Origin: Nocardioides cynanchi
GTDB lineage: Bacteria; Actinomycetota; Actinomycetes; Propionibacteriales; Nocardioidaceae
Direction: 5' to 3'
Length of the DNA: 64,000 bases
Assembly: GCF_008761635.1 (NCBI RefSeq)
Contig: NZ_CP044344.1
Coordinates: forward strand, 3,658,001-3,722,000
A program made the position numbers and the translations under genes. Below, piece by piece: positions 27,767 through 37,135 of this stretch; the first letter of the stretch is position 1, and each line of letters opens with the position of its first letter. The notes beneath the pieces were generated by a model. The model saw nothing but the letters and a program-made list of their open reading frames with translations, was not told where the DNA came from and ran no database searches.

Positions 27767-28408
27767 TCACGGGGTGGGGGAGGCCGACGGGTCCACCTGC
27801 TCCAGCGCCCAGCCCGCCAGGATCGCCAGCAGCACGGGGATGATCACGAACGTCATGCCCACGACCTCGCTGCCCCGGAAGTCGAAGTGGATCTGGATCC
27901 GGAACTTCCAGTCACTCCGCTCGAACCACCAGTGCAGGGCAGGGGCCACCGGCACCGCGAGCAGCCACAGGCCGCCCCGGCGCCGGGCGACCCCCCAGGC
28001 CAGCGCAGCCAGGGTCGGCACCGCGACCACGGCGATCCAGCTCAGGGTGTCGAGCAGGTGCCGGTGGGTCGCGACCTCCGCCTGGGTGTGCGCGATGTGC
28101 GAGGCCAGGATCGACCACCCCCAGACCACGAGACCCGCGAGCAGGGCCAGCCCGGCCGCGGGCAGCCGGAGAGCGGGACGCCGGGCGACCACATAGACGG
28201 CGACGGCGAGGAGGAGGTACTCGGGCCCCACGATCAGCAGGCGCAGGACCTCGTAGGACAGGCCCGAGCCGAAGACCAGGTGGTCGACGACCCAGGGGAA
28301 CCAGAGGAGTGCGAGCAGCAGCTCGGCGACGACGAGGGCGGTCCCGACCGGGACGGCGCCCCGCCAGCGTTCGGTGACGCCGGGCTCGATCTGTGTGGTC
28401 GTCGTCAT
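27767..28408 (-). CDS. Multi-pass membrane protein of unknown function
   Basis: 213 residues with about six hydrophobic helices (for example TALVVAELLLALLWFPWVVD, YLLLAVAVYVVA, TFVIIPVLLAILAGWAL). ATG at 28408 starts MTTTTQIEPG; longer in-frame starts run into the divergent pfkB-like gene. I recognise no family or catalytic motif. It shares the terminator with rplQ. Confidence 0.75.
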   Translation of the reverse strand: MTTTTQIEPGVTERWRGAVPVGTALVVAELLLALLWFPWVVDHLVFGSGLSYEVLRLLIVGPEYLLLAVAVYVVARRPALRLPAAGLALLAGLVVWGWSILASHIAHTQAEVATHRHLLDTLSWIAVVAVPTLAALAWGVARRRGGLWLLAVPVAPALHWWFERSDWKFRIQIHFDFRGSEVVGMTFVIIPVLLAILAGWALEQVDPSASPTP

Positions 28409-28463
28409 GGGTCCAGTGTGCGCCCTCGACGTCACCGTCGACGGCATGCGATAGACATGGGCC

Positions 28464-29357
28464 ATGACGGACTTCCTCGTGGTGGGCGAGTCGCTCGTCG
28501 ACATCGTCCAGCGTCCCGACGGATCCACCCTCGAGTACCCCGGCGGCAGCGCAGCCAACGTCGCGGTCGCGCTGGCCCGGCTCGGTCGGCCCGTCGAGCT
28601 GGCGACGTCGTTCGCCGACGACGAGCGGGGAGCGATGCTGGCGCGTCATCTCAACCAGTCGGCGGTCGGCCTGGTGGGTGACCCGCACCGGCTCGCGCGG
28701 ACGTCGACGGCGTTGGCCACGATCGCGGCCGACGGCAGCGCGTCGTACACCTTCGACATCGAGTGGCAGCTGCCCGAGATCCCCGAGGTCGGGCCGCTCG
28801 TGGTGCACACCTGCTCACTGGGGGCGGTGATGGCGCCCGGCGCTGCCGACGTACGCCGCCTGCTCGAGCGGCTGCGCCCGCAGGCGTTGGTCAGCTACGA
28901 CGTGAACACCCGGCCGGCCGTCACCGGGGTCGGCCCCGAGGTGGTGCAGGCGGTTGAGGAGGTCGTCACGCTGGCCGACCTGGTCAAGGCCTCCGACGAG
29001 GACCTCCACGCGCTGTACCCCGCCGACACCGTCGAGGTCGCGGTGGAGCGGCTGCGCGGTCTCGGTGCCTCCGCGGTGGTCGTGACCCGGGGTCAGGGCG
29101 GTGCCACGTGGTACGGCCCCGACGGCCGGGTCGACGTCGCCTCCCACGAGGTGCCCGTGGTCGACACGATCGGCGCGGGCGACACCTTCGGGGCTGCCGT
29201 CATCGACGCCCTGTCCGACCTCGGCGCCGTCGGCGGCCGGCTCCCGGGCCTGGGCTCCTCGGAGGTCGACAAGGTCCTGCGCCACGCCGCCCGGGCGGCC
29301 GCCGTGACCGTCTCGCGTCCCGGCGCCGACCCGCCGTACCGCCACGAGCTGCTCTGA
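28464..29357 (+). CDS. PfkB family carbohydrate kinase (fructokinase/ribokinase-like)
   Basis: 297 residues. It phosphorylates a sugar with ATP. PfkB signature 1 appears as YPGGSAANVAVALARLGR (about 32-49), and signature 2 with catalytic Asp is DTIGAGDTFGAAVIDAL (about 234-250). The specific sugar is not determined by sequence; fructose is a common guess. The ATG follows closely on a TAGACAT box, so the mRNA may be leaderless. It is divergent from the membrane-protein gene. Confidence 0.88.
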   Translation: MTDFLVVGESLVDIVQRPDGSTLEYPGGSAANVAVALARLGRPVELATSFADDERGAMLARHLNQSAVGLVGDPHRLARTSTALATIAADGSASYTFDIEWQLPEIPEVGPLVVHTCSLGAVMAPGAADVRRLLERLRPQALVSYDVNTRPAVTGVGPEVVQAVEEVVTLADLVKASDEDLHALYPADTVEVAVERLRGLGASAVVVTRGQGGATWYGPDGRVDVASHEVPVVDTIGAGDTFGAAVIDALSDLGAVGGRLPGLGSSEVDKVLRHAARAAAVTVSRPGADPPYRHELL

Positions 29358-29433
29358 GCAGCTGTCTGCGAGATCACAGGTCGACGAGCCGCCGGCGACG
29401 TCCGACAGGACTAGCGTGGACAGTGCGGGCGCG

Positions 29434-29485
29434 GTCCCGAGTGGGACGTGGTCCGCGGTGTCGGACCTCGGCGATCGCCGACACC
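29434..29485 (+). promoter_or_regulatory. Double hairpin in the leader of the glutamate dehydrogenase gene
   Basis: GTCCC-GAGT-GGGAC (29434-29447) and GGTGTCGG...CCGACACC (29457-29485, with CGGCGATCGCCG in the loop) lie just before the GGAGG at 29496. A TAGCGT box at about 29412 may be the -10 site. The second stem could control access to the ribosome-binding site; it fits no riboswitch class I know. Confidence 0.45.
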
Positions 29486-29507
29486 CAGGTGCGGCGGAGG
29501 TGCCATC

Positions 29508-30851
29508 GTGCGTCAGTCGGCGGTCGAGTTCCTGGAGTGGGTCACGGACCGGACTCCCGGTGAGGCGGAGTTCCACCAGGCGGTGTCGGAGGTGGTGCCG
29601 TCGGTCTGGCCGGTGCTCGAGCGCAAGCCGGCGTACGCCGAGGCCCGGATCCTGCACCGGATGGTGGAGCCCGAGCGGGTGATCTCGTTCCGGGTGCCGT
29701 GGGTCGACGACCACGGGGAGATCCAGGTGAACCGTGGCTACCGGGTCGAGATGAACAGCGCGATCGGGCCCTACAAGGGCGGACTCCGGTTCCGCGGCAA
29801 CGTCGACCTCAGTGTGCTGAAGTTCCTGGCCTTCGAGCAGGCGTTCAAGAACGCGCTGACGACGCTTCCGCTCGGGGGCGGCAAGGGCGGCTCGGACTTC
29901 GAGCCCAAGGGCCGCAGCGACGGGGAGGTGATGCGCTTCTGCCAGTCGTTCATGAGTGAGCTGTTCCGCCACATCGGTGCCCACACCGACGTCCCCGCCG
30001 GGGACATCGGGGTCGGCGGTCGGGAGATCGGCTTCCTCTTCGGGCAGTACAAGCGGCTCAGCAACGAGTTCACGGGGGTGCTCACCGGCAAGGGTGTCTC
30101 CTGGGGCGGCAGCCTGATCCGGCCCGAGGCCACCGGTTACGGCCTGGTCTACTTCGCTGACCAGATGCTCAAGACCCGCGACGACAGCATGTACCGCAAG
30201 ATCTGTCTGATCTCGGGCTCCGGGAACGTCGCGCAGTACGCCGCCGAGAACGTGATCCGGCTGGGCGGCAAGGTCCTGACCATGTCCGACTCCTCGGGCT
30301 TCGTCCACGACCCGAGCGGGATCGACGAGGAGAAGCTGGCGTGGATCGTCGACCTCAAGGAGGTACGACGCGGCCGGATCTCGGAGTACGCCGAGCACTT
30401 CGGCTGCGACTTCCACGCCGGTCAGCGCCCCTGGGGGGTCGAGGGTGCGCAGGTCGCACTGCCCTGCGCCTGTCAGAACGAGCTCGACGAGGAGGACGCC
30501 AAGGCGCTGCTGGCCAACGGTGTCGTCGTCGTCGCCGAGGGCGCCAACATGCCGTCCGAGCCCGGCGCCGTGCGGCAGTTCGTCGACGCCGGGATCCTCT
30601 ACGGCCCGGGCAAGGCCGCCAACGCCGGCGGCGTGGCGGTCAGCGGGTTGGAGATGGTGCAGAACGCGGCCTTCTCCACCTGGACCCGCGACGAGGTGGA
30701 CGCCCGCCTCCTGGGGATCATGGTCGACATCCACCGCAGCTGTGTCCGGGCGGCCGCGGAGTACGACCAGCCCGGCAACTACGTCGTCGGCGCCAACATC
30801 GCAGGCTTCGAGAAGATCGCCTCGGCCATGCTGGCCCAGGGCGTCGTGTAG
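29508..30851 (+). CDS. gdhA: NADP-type glutamate dehydrogenase
   Basis: 447 residues, the hexameric GDH size. It interconverts 2-oxoglutarate plus ammonia and glutamate. Substrate region MNSAIGPYKGGLRFRGNVDL, the catalytic-Lys stretch LPLGGGKGGSDFEPKGRSDG, and the dinucleotide fold SGSGNVAQYAAENVIRLGG are all present, with no missing key residue. GTG at 29508 has GGAGG seven bases upstream; the longer in-frame start at 29448 adds unlike residues. A small gene follows after 12 bases. Confidence 0.95.
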   Translation: MRQSAVEFLEWVTDRTPGEAEFHQAVSEVVPSVWPVLERKPAYAEARILHRMVEPERVISFRVPWVDDHGEIQVNRGYRVEMNSAIGPYKGGLRFRGNVDLSVLKFLAFEQAFKNALTTLPLGGGKGGSDFEPKGRSDGEVMRFCQSFMSELFRHIGAHTDVPAGDIGVGGREIGFLFGQYKRLSNEFTGVLTGKGVSWGGSLIRPEATGYGLVYFADQMLKTRDDSMYRKICLISGSGNVAQYAAENVIRLGGKVLTMSDSSGFVHDPSGIDEEKLAWIVDLKEVRRGRISEYAEHFGCDFHAGQRPWGVEGAQVALPCACQNELDEEDAKALLANGVVVVAEGANMPSEPGAVRQFVDAGILYGPGKAANAGGVAVSGLEMVQNAAFSTWTRDEVDARLLGIMVDIHRSCVRAAAEYDQPGNYVVGANIAGFEKIASAMLAQGVV

Positions 30852-30863
30852 GAGGAGGCGGAC

Positions 30864-31259
30864 ATGACGCGCAAGAAGGTCGGGTACTTCGACGGGACGG
30901 ACTCGACGCTGCTGACCGCGCTGGTCTGCGACGGCTACGACACGATCCCGGTCTCGAACGGCCGTGACAACCACGGTCGCCACGTCCGGCTGATCAACGA
31001 CAAGAACCGCGTCGACCTGCTGATCGCCTATGTGCACAAGATCATCGCTCCGGAGGGTGAGGACCGCGAGGAGAGCGACGTCGTCTTCGAGGACCTGTTC
31101 CGGATCTGCCGGATCCTCGAGATCCCGCTCCTGCTGGAGATCCCGGAGGCCCTCCAGCCGCGGGCCATCGAGATGCTCGGTCACCCGCCCGACATCGTCG
31201 AGCTCGTCGACCCGGCGGACACGCTCCGGGTCGCCCGGGAGCACCTGGCCCGGGCCTGA
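30864..31259 (+). CDS. Hypothetical protein downstream of gdhA
   Basis: 131 residues, soluble, mixed alpha/beta, beginning MTRKKVGYFDGTDSTLLTAL. GGAGGAGGCGGAC lies directly before the ATG, a strong ribosome-binding site. It follows gdhA by 12 bases and is almost certainly in the same mRNA. I recognise no domain; a role tied to nitrogen metabolism is only suggested by position. Confidence 0.75.
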   Translation: MTRKKVGYFDGTDSTLLTALVCDGYDTIPVSNGRDNHGRHVRLINDKNRVDLLIAYVHKIIAPEGEDREESDVVFEDLFRICRILEIPLLLEIPEALQPRAIEMLGHPPDIVELVDPADTLRVAREHLARA

Positions 31260-31279
31260 CCGCTGCGGCCCGAGCCGGC

Positions 31280-32635
31280 TCAGCCCAGCTCGCCGAGGAG
31301 CTCGGTGAACGCGGCGAGGTAGGCGTCGACGTCCGCGTCGGTGGCGGCCACCGAGCAGGTCGGCCCGGCACCAACGATGGCGTCCCAGACGCCGCGGTTG
31401 GCCAGGTAGACCCGCATCAGCCTGCGCAGCGGGACGTCGAGGGTGGCCAGCGCCTCGGCGGCCGTGCGCGGCATCGTGGGGCTGAACGACAGACCGCTCC
31501 GGGGCCAGAACCGGTGCGTCGTCCACGACAGTCCCGCGTCGGCCACGGCGCCGGAGATCCCGTCGGCCAGCCGGCCACCCAGCCGCTGGCTGTGGGCGTA
31601 GGCGTCGTCGGTGAGCACGGCGCCCATGGCGGCCCGCGCCGCGGCCATGGACAGCGGGTTGCCGAACAGCGTGCCGCCGACGGCCACCTGTGGCCGGTCG
31701 TCGTCCCGCCCCCCGGGGCGCTGGAGGACCGCCGCCATCTCGTGGGTCATGCCGTAGGCGCCCAGCGGGATCCCCGCCGCGATCGACTTGCCGACGGTGA
31801 CGAAGTCCGGCGCGAGCGACCAGCGCCGGGTCAGGCCGCCCGGACCCACGACCTGGGTATGGGTCTCGTCGTACGCCAGCAGCGTGCCGGTACGCCGCGT
31901 CACCTCACGGAGTCCTTCGTGGAAGCCGTCGTCCGGCAGCAGGAGGCCGACGTTGTTGGTGAGCGCCGGCTCGATGATCACCACCGCCACCTCGTGGCCC
32001 GACAGCGCCTGGTCGAGCGCGTCGAGGTCGTTGAACGGTACGACGAGCGTCCGGGCGGTGACGTCGTGCGGCAGCCCGGCCTCCTCCGGCACCAGCCGTC
32101 CCTCCTCCAGCTCGACCAGGACGTCGTCGAAGTGGCCGTGGTACTTGCCGTCGAAGAACAGGACCTTCTCGCGGCCGGTCGTGGCCCGCGCGATCCGGAT
32201 CACCTCGGTGTTGGCGCTGGTCGCCGCCAGCGTGAACTGCCACAGCGGCAGGCCGTAGCGCCGCGCCAGCTCGCCGGCCACCCAGATCGAGTCCTCGGTC
32301 GGCAGCAGGTACTGCGAGCCGAGGGCGACCTGGCGGCTGACCGCGGCGACGACCGCCGGCGGGCCGTAGCCGGTGAACATCGACATGTCCGCGATGTTGA
32401 AGTCGGCGTACTCGTGCCCGTCGACGTCGCGCAGTCGGGAGCCGGTCGCCGACTCGACGAACAGCGGCGGATGGTCGTAGGACGTGCGCAGCCAGCTCAT
32501 CGGCACGCCGTTCGGCATCACGTCCTGGGCGGCGGACCACAGGGCCCGGCTCCGGGGACGAGCGGCCACGAACGCGGCGTCCTCGCGCTCCTTGAGAGCG
32601 GCCACCCGCGCCGGCTCCACCCCTGATCCGCCCAC
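31280..32635 (-). CDS. Class III aminotransferase, glutamate-1-semialdehyde aminomutase-like
   Basis: 451 residues. PLP-dependent fold type I: SANTEVIRIARATTGREKVL in the cofactor region, YHGHFDD, YDETHTQVVGPGGL and the Schiff-base Lys in FVTVGKSIAAGIPLGAYGM. It resembles HemL but stands apart from haem genes and lies 43 bases downstream of a dimethylglycine-oxidase-like gene, so it is more likely a catabolic aminotransferase. The start is uncertain: GTG at 32635, or GTG at 32620 five codons later. Confidence 0.85.
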   Translation of the reverse strand: MGGSGVEPARVAALKEREDAAFVAARPRSRALWSAAQDVMPNGVPMSWLRTSYDHPPLFVESATGSRLRDVDGHEYADFNIADMSMFTGYGPPAVVAAVSRQVALGSQYLLPTEDSIWVAGELARRYGLPLWQFTLAATSANTEVIRIARATTGREKVLFFDGKYHGHFDDVLVELEEGRLVPEEAGLPHDVTARTLVVPFNDLDALDQALSGHEVAVVIIEPALTNNVGLLLPDDGFHEGLREVTRRTGTLLAYDETHTQVVGPGGLTRRWSLAPDFVTVGKSIAAGIPLGAYGMTHEMAAVLQRPGGRDDDRPQVAVGGTLFGNPLSMAAARAAMGAVLTDDAYAHSQRLGGRLADGISGAVADAGLSWTTHRFWPRSGLSFSPTMPRTAAEALATLDVPLRRLMRVYLANRGVWDAIVGAGPTCSVAATDADVDAYLAAFTELLGELG

Positions 32636-32678
32636 GCCGGAAGCGTAGGGCACATCGTGGGTGCGCGGCCGTCCGACG

Positions 32679-35210
32679 TCAGCGGAGGATGCGCGAGCGC
32701 TCCGGGTCGAGGAAGGGCTTGAGGGAGACCCGGGCCGGGACCCGGGTGCCGGCGATGTCGATCTCGAACGAGCCGGCCGCGAGGTCGGCGGCGGTGAAGG
32801 CCTCGTCGCGCTCCAGCGCCGCGATGCCGCACGCGGCGCCCAGGGAGTGGCCGAACCCGCCGCTGCGGACGTGACCGACCGGACGGTCGTCCCAGTAGAC
32901 CGGCTCGTCGCCGAACAGGTCGTGGTCGGGGGAGTCGAGCAGCACGTTGACCAGGCGCCGGCTCGGTGGGCCGGCGTCGCGCTGCTCCAGCAGCGCCTCG
33001 CGCCCGACGAAGCCCCCCTCCTTGTCCCAGGAGACCGCGAACCCGAGGCCGGCCTCGAGCGGTGTGTCCGTGGAGTCGATGTCGTGACCCATGTCGCGGA
33101 AGGCCTTCTCCAGCCGCATCGTCTCCAGGGCGCCGACGCCGGTGGGCCGGAAGCCGAAGTCGGCTCCGACCTCACGCAGCTGGTCGTAGAGCGTGGCACC
33201 GAACTCGGTCGGCACGAGGAGGTCCCAGCCGAGCTCGCCGACATAGGTGACCCGCAGCGCCCACAACGGGGTGTAGCCGAGCTCGACCTTGCGCGCGGTC
33301 AGATAGGGGAAGGCGGCGTCGGAGAAGTCGTCCGGGCTGAGCCGCTGCAGGACCTCGCGCGAGCGCGGCCCCTGCACGGACAGCAGCGCGTGCCCGCTGG
33401 TCACGTCGGTGACGGTCAGGAACTCGCCCTCCCGGGTCTGTCGCCGGATCCAGGCGGGCACCCGGCGGTGGATGGTGTCACCGCTGATCACGACGTAGGC
33501 GTCCTCGGCCAGCCGGGTGACCGTGACGTCGGCGACGATCCCGCCCCGGTCGTCGAGCCACTGGGTGTAGACGACCCGTCCGACCGGGGTGTCGACCTGG
33601 TTGGCACAGACCCGGTTGAGCACGGACATCGCGGCGGGCCCCTGCACGAGATGGTGCGACATCAGGGACAGGTCGAAGACCGCGAACGCGTCGCGGGCGT
33701 GGAGATGCTCCTCTCGGGTGCGCTCGAACGCCTCACCTCGCGCGAAGCCCCACTCGACGGTCGGGGTCACACCCCGTCCGGCGAAGTAGTCGGGATACTC
33801 CCAGCCGCTGGTCGCCACGAAGTGGGCGCCGTCCTCGACGTGCCGGTGATGGTACGGCGAGCGGCGGACGTTGCGACCCCGTCGCGGCTGGGCGTTGGGC
33901 CAGGCCAGGTCGTTGAGCAGAAACCCGAGCCGCTCCACGGTCCGCTCCTCGCGGAAGCGCCGGGTCGCCTGGAACTCGTGCGCCCGGTCGACACCCACCG
34001 ACGTGACGTCGATCGGTGGGTGCTCCTCGATCAGCCACTGGGCCATCACGTGGCCGAGCCCGCCCCCGGAGAGGATGCCGACCGAGTTCAGGCCGCAGGC
34101 GAGGTACAGCCCGTCGACCTCGGGCGACTCGCCCAGCATCGGCGAGAGGTCGTCGGTGAAGCTCTCCGGACCGCAGAACAGCGTGCGGATGCCGGCGTCC
34201 TCGAGCGCCGGGAATCGCCGCATCGCGACCTCGAGGAACGGCGCCATCCGGTCCCAGTCGGGCGGCAGCACCGCGAACGCGCTGTCGCGCGGCGTACCGT
34301 CCAGGGCCCAGGCCTTGCCGACCGGCTCGAACATCCCGACCAGGAGGCCGCCCCCCTCCTCGCGGTAGTAGCCGTAAGCCTCGCCGTCCTCGATCACCGG
34401 GACCGACTCGGGGGTGACCCCGGCGATCGGCTCGGTCAGCAGGTAGTAGTGCTCGGCCGCCTGGAGCGGCACGGTCACGCCGGCCCTGGCCGCCACCTCC
34501 CGGCCCCACAGCCCGGCCGCGATCACCACCTTCTCGCACTCGATGTCGCCGCGTCCGGTGCGGACGCCGGTGACCCGTGCGGCCCCGCGGTTCTCCGCGA
34601 GCACGAAGTCGGTGACCTCGGTGTCCTCGAAGATCCGGACGCCGCGCTGCCGTGCGCCCCTGGCCATCGACATGGTCACGTCGACCGGGTTGGCCCGGCC
34701 CTCGTCGGGCGTCCAGAAGCCGTGGATCACGTCGTCGGTGCGCATCAGCGGCACCATCTCGGCGACCTCGCGCGGTGAGAGCACCTCCTTGGCCATCCCG
34801 ACCGAGCGCATGTACGCCGTCTCGCGGCGGAAGCCCTCGTCGGCACGCGGGGTGGTGGCCAGCTGGAGGTAGCCACACCGGCGGAACCCGGTGGACAGTC
34901 CCGTCTCCTCCTCGAGCCGCGCGTAGAGCTCGCCGGAGTAGCGCGCCATCCAGAGCGCGTCCTCGGTCGTCCCTCCCGAGACCACCTCGCCGGCCGCGTG
35001 CCAGGTGGTGCCCGACGTGAGCTGCTTGCGCTCGAGCAGCACCACGTCGGTCGCGCCGAGGAGGGCCAGGTGGTAGGCGATCGACGTGCCGATCACCCCG
35101 CCACCGACGACGACGTACTGGGCCCGGCTCGGCAGGTCGCCGGTGGTCGAGGCGGAGGCGTCCCCGGCGCGAGCGGCGGCCGGGTTGATGGCGGTGAAGT
35201 CCAGCGACAT
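32679..35210 (-). CDS. FAD-dependent oxidoreductase with GcvT domain (dimethylglycine/sarcosine oxidase-like)
   Basis: 843 residues. N-terminal DAO-type FAD domain: YVVVGGGVIGTSIAYHLALL and SGTTWHAAGEV, where the His is the usual site of covalent FAD in dimethylglycine dehydrogenases. The C-terminal third is a GcvT aminomethyltransferase-like folate domain (VYTQWLDDRGGIVADVTVTR, PTGVGALETMRLEKAFRDMG). Family enzymes demethylate N-methylglycines and pass the C1 unit to tetrahydrofolate. ATG at 35210 has AGGGTG upstream. It is probably the first gene of an operon with the aminotransferase, controlled by the palindrome at 35231. Confidence 0.9.
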   Translation of the reverse strand: MSLDFTAINPAAARAGDASASTTGDLPSRAQYVVVGGGVIGTSIAYHLALLGATDVVLLERKQLTSGTTWHAAGEVVSGGTTEDALWMARYSGELYARLEEETGLSTGFRRCGYLQLATTPRADEGFRRETAYMRSVGMAKEVLSPREVAEMVPLMRTDDVIHGFWTPDEGRANPVDVTMSMARGARQRGVRIFEDTEVTDFVLAENRGAARVTGVRTGRGDIECEKVVIAAGLWGREVAARAGVTVPLQAAEHYYLLTEPIAGVTPESVPVIEDGEAYGYYREEGGGLLVGMFEPVGKAWALDGTPRDSAFAVLPPDWDRMAPFLEVAMRRFPALEDAGIRTLFCGPESFTDDLSPMLGESPEVDGLYLACGLNSVGILSGGGLGHVMAQWLIEEHPPIDVTSVGVDRAHEFQATRRFREERTVERLGFLLNDLAWPNAQPRRGRNVRRSPYHHRHVEDGAHFVATSGWEYPDYFAGRGVTPTVEWGFARGEAFERTREEHLHARDAFAVFDLSLMSHHLVQGPAAMSVLNRVCANQVDTPVGRVVYTQWLDDRGGIVADVTVTRLAEDAYVVISGDTIHRRVPAWIRRQTREGEFLTVTDVTSGHALLSVQGPRSREVLQRLSPDDFSDAAFPYLTARKVELGYTPLWALRVTYVGELGWDLLVPTEFGATLYDQLREVGADFGFRPTGVGALETMRLEKAFRDMGHDIDSTDTPLEAGLGFAVSWDKEGGFVGREALLEQRDAGPPSRRLVNVLLDSPDHDLFGDEPVYWDDRPVGHVRSGGFGHSLGAACGIAALERDEAFTAADLAAGSFEIDIAGTRVPARVSLKPFLDPERSRILR

Positions 35211-35230
35211 GAGGAGCACCCTGCCACTGT

Positions 35231-35246
35231 TTGAACAGTCATTCAA
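35231..35246. promoter_or_regulatory. Candidate TetR-type operator
   Basis: TTGAACAGTCATTCAA is a perfect TTGAA-N6-TTCAA inverted repeat 21 bases before the oxidoreductase start and 28 bases before the divergent FG-GAP gene. Such sites are typical for TetR-family repressors. No TetR gene is in the window, so the regulator would act in trans. Confidence 0.6.
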
Positions 35247-35274
35247 CGACGAGCGATGGGTAGGGTGCCGAGGC

Positions 35275-37029
35275 ATGCGGTGGTCTCGTGTCCTCATCGT
35301 CGGCCTCGGAGGCCTGGTGCTGGCGACGAGCGTCCCGGGCGCGACGGCGGCCGGCGGCCGTCGAACCGGCGACACGCTCACCCCCGCCCCCGCCGCTGCG
35401 GTCGGGTCGGTGAGCGCCTCCTGCGTCTCCGAGGGCGGTACCAGCCCGGTCCGGAGGCCGGTGTTCGTCCGGCGGATCGCGACGGGGGAGACCGGCTGGT
35501 TCTCCTCGCCGGGTCTGGCCGACCTGAACGGCGACGGGCGCCTGGAGATCGTGGCGCCGTTCTACTCGACCTTCGTCTTCGACGCCCGCGGCCATCTGCT
35601 GAGCAAGGGAACGGCGACCGACGGCCGGGTCTACGCGCCGTCCGTGGTCACCGATCTCGAGGGTGACGGCGTGCCCGACATCGTGGTCGGCGGCGCGGGC
35701 GCGGTGGCGGCGTACGAGTTCCGGCACGGCCGTCTCCACCTGAAGCCCGGCTGGCCCGCGTCGGTGCGCAGCGGCGGCCAGACCCCGGAGGTGCGGGGGC
35801 TGGCGGCGGCCGACCTGAACGGCGACGGCCGCGTCGAGGTGGTGGCCACGACGACCAACACCTCCCCCACCGGCGCGCAGGTCTTCGTCTTCAACGCCCA
35901 CGGCAACCTGTTCCAGCCGTCGGGTGGGCACCGGCCCGCGTGGCCCCGCTACAACCGCCTGAGTGGGCGAGGCAACGACCTGCACTTCAACGGTGTGGGC
36001 AACCACGGCTACGGGGCGTACGGCGAGAATGTCGCGATCGGCAACATCGACGACGACCCCGCCCTGGAGATCATCACCACCTTCGACAACCACCAGATCA
36101 ACGCCTTCAACGACGACGGCACCTCGGTCCTGGCCTCGAAATGGTTCACCAACCCCGAGTCCGACGCCCTCGGCCGGCGGATGGGGTGGGGACAGTTCAT
36201 CCGGTGGGCCGATCCCCGCGTCGAGCGGCGCCACTACCACCTGCACACCGGCGCGTGGCCGAGCCCGGACCGCCAGGCCTGGCTGCAGTGGACCGCCTCG
36301 CCACCCGATGTCGCCGACCTCGACGGCGACGGACGCAACGAGGTGATCGGGCTCCCCAACGTCGAGCGGCACATCCCCTACCGCACCCAGGGCTACGCGT
36401 TCATGGCGCTCGACGGCGCGTACGGCGACGGGCACCGCTCGGCGCGCCGGCACCGCGGCTTCGAGACCCTGCCGATGTCCAACCACCCCGTCTACCGGCC
36501 CGCCGGCGACTGGTACCCCCCGTCCGGGATCCCGGCCCCGACCGTGGTCGACCTCGTCGGCGACACCCGGCCCGAGATCGTGGCCGCCCTCCCCGGCGGC
36601 AAGGTCTACGCCGTCGGGCCGGGCGGTCACCGGCTCTGGAGCACCCGCTACGCACCGCGCCGTTCGAAGACCTTCGCCTCCGAGGTGGTCGCCACCGACC
36701 TGAACCGGGACGGCACCCCCGAGCTGGTCTTCGGCACCTACTCGCTGCACCGCGACGCCGGACGCCTGATCGTGCTCTCGGCTCACGGCACGAAGCTCTC
36801 GGTCACCCGGCTGCGCCACCAGGGACAGGACGGCAACGGCATCGGCGTGGCGGCCGCGCCGTCGATCGCCGACCTCACCGGCAACGGCACCCTCGAGATC
36901 GTGCTGACCACCTTCGACCACGGCATCGACGTCTACACCGTGCCCGGCTCCGGCACCGGGTGCCTGCCCTGGCCCACCGGCCGGGGCAACCTGCTACGCA
37001 ACGGCATGGGTCCCGCGACGGTGCGCTGA
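35275..37029 (+). CDS. Secreted FG-GAP/VCBS repeat protein
   Basis: 584 residues. Signal peptide MRWSRVLIVGLGGLVLATSV with likely cleavage near ATA-AG (about residue 27). Eight calcium-binding-style blades are visible (ADLNGDGRLEIVAP, TDLEGDGVPDIVVGG, ADLNGDGRVEVVAT, GNIDDDPALEIITT, ADLDGDGRNEVIGL, VDLVGDTRPEIVAA, TDLNRDGTPELVFG, ADLTGNGTLEIVLT), indicating a seven- or eight-bladed beta-propeller. The protein probably binds a surface ligand or matrix; no enzyme domain is seen. ATG at 35275 is the only start giving a good signal peptide. Confidence 0.88.
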   Translation: MRWSRVLIVGLGGLVLATSVPGATAAGGRRTGDTLTPAPAAAVGSVSASCVSEGGTSPVRRPVFVRRIATGETGWFSSPGLADLNGDGRLEIVAPFYSTFVFDARGHLLSKGTATDGRVYAPSVVTDLEGDGVPDIVVGGAGAVAAYEFRHGRLHLKPGWPASVRSGGQTPEVRGLAAADLNGDGRVEVVATTTNTSPTGAQVFVFNAHGNLFQPSGGHRPAWPRYNRLSGRGNDLHFNGVGNHGYGAYGENVAIGNIDDDPALEIITTFDNHQINAFNDDGTSVLASKWFTNPESDALGRRMGWGQFIRWADPRVERRHYHLHTGAWPSPDRQAWLQWTASPPDVADLDGDGRNEVIGLPNVERHIPYRTQGYAFMALDGAYGDGHRSARRHRGFETLPMSNHPVYRPAGDWYPPSGIPAPTVVDLVGDTRPEIVAALPGGKVYAVGPGGHRLWSTRYAPRRSKTFASEVVATDLNRDGTPELVFGTYSLHRDAGRLIVLSAHGTKLSVTRLRHQGQDGNGIGVAAAPSIADLTGNGTLEIVLTTFDHGIDVYTVPGSGTGCLPWPTGRGNLLRNGMGPATVR

Positions 37030-37135
37030 GTCGACCGGGGCGGCCCGTCGCCGGACACGAGTTGCGGTGCGACGCCGGCGGTGGATGATGTCGTCGTCAG
37101 CCCCAGCCGCTGCCGTCCTGCAGGAGGGACGCATC

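Noticed and set aside
28815..31526. 903-residue minus-strand open frame opposite pfkB-like and gdhA genes
   Set aside because: It is antisense to two clear enzymes and its product is low-complexity Asp/Val/Gly/His-rich sequence.
31280..33244. A 654-residue aminotransferase starting inside the oxidoreductase gene
   Set aside because: The extra N-terminal part is a shadow of the GcvT domain in another frame; aminotransferase similarity begins near 32600.
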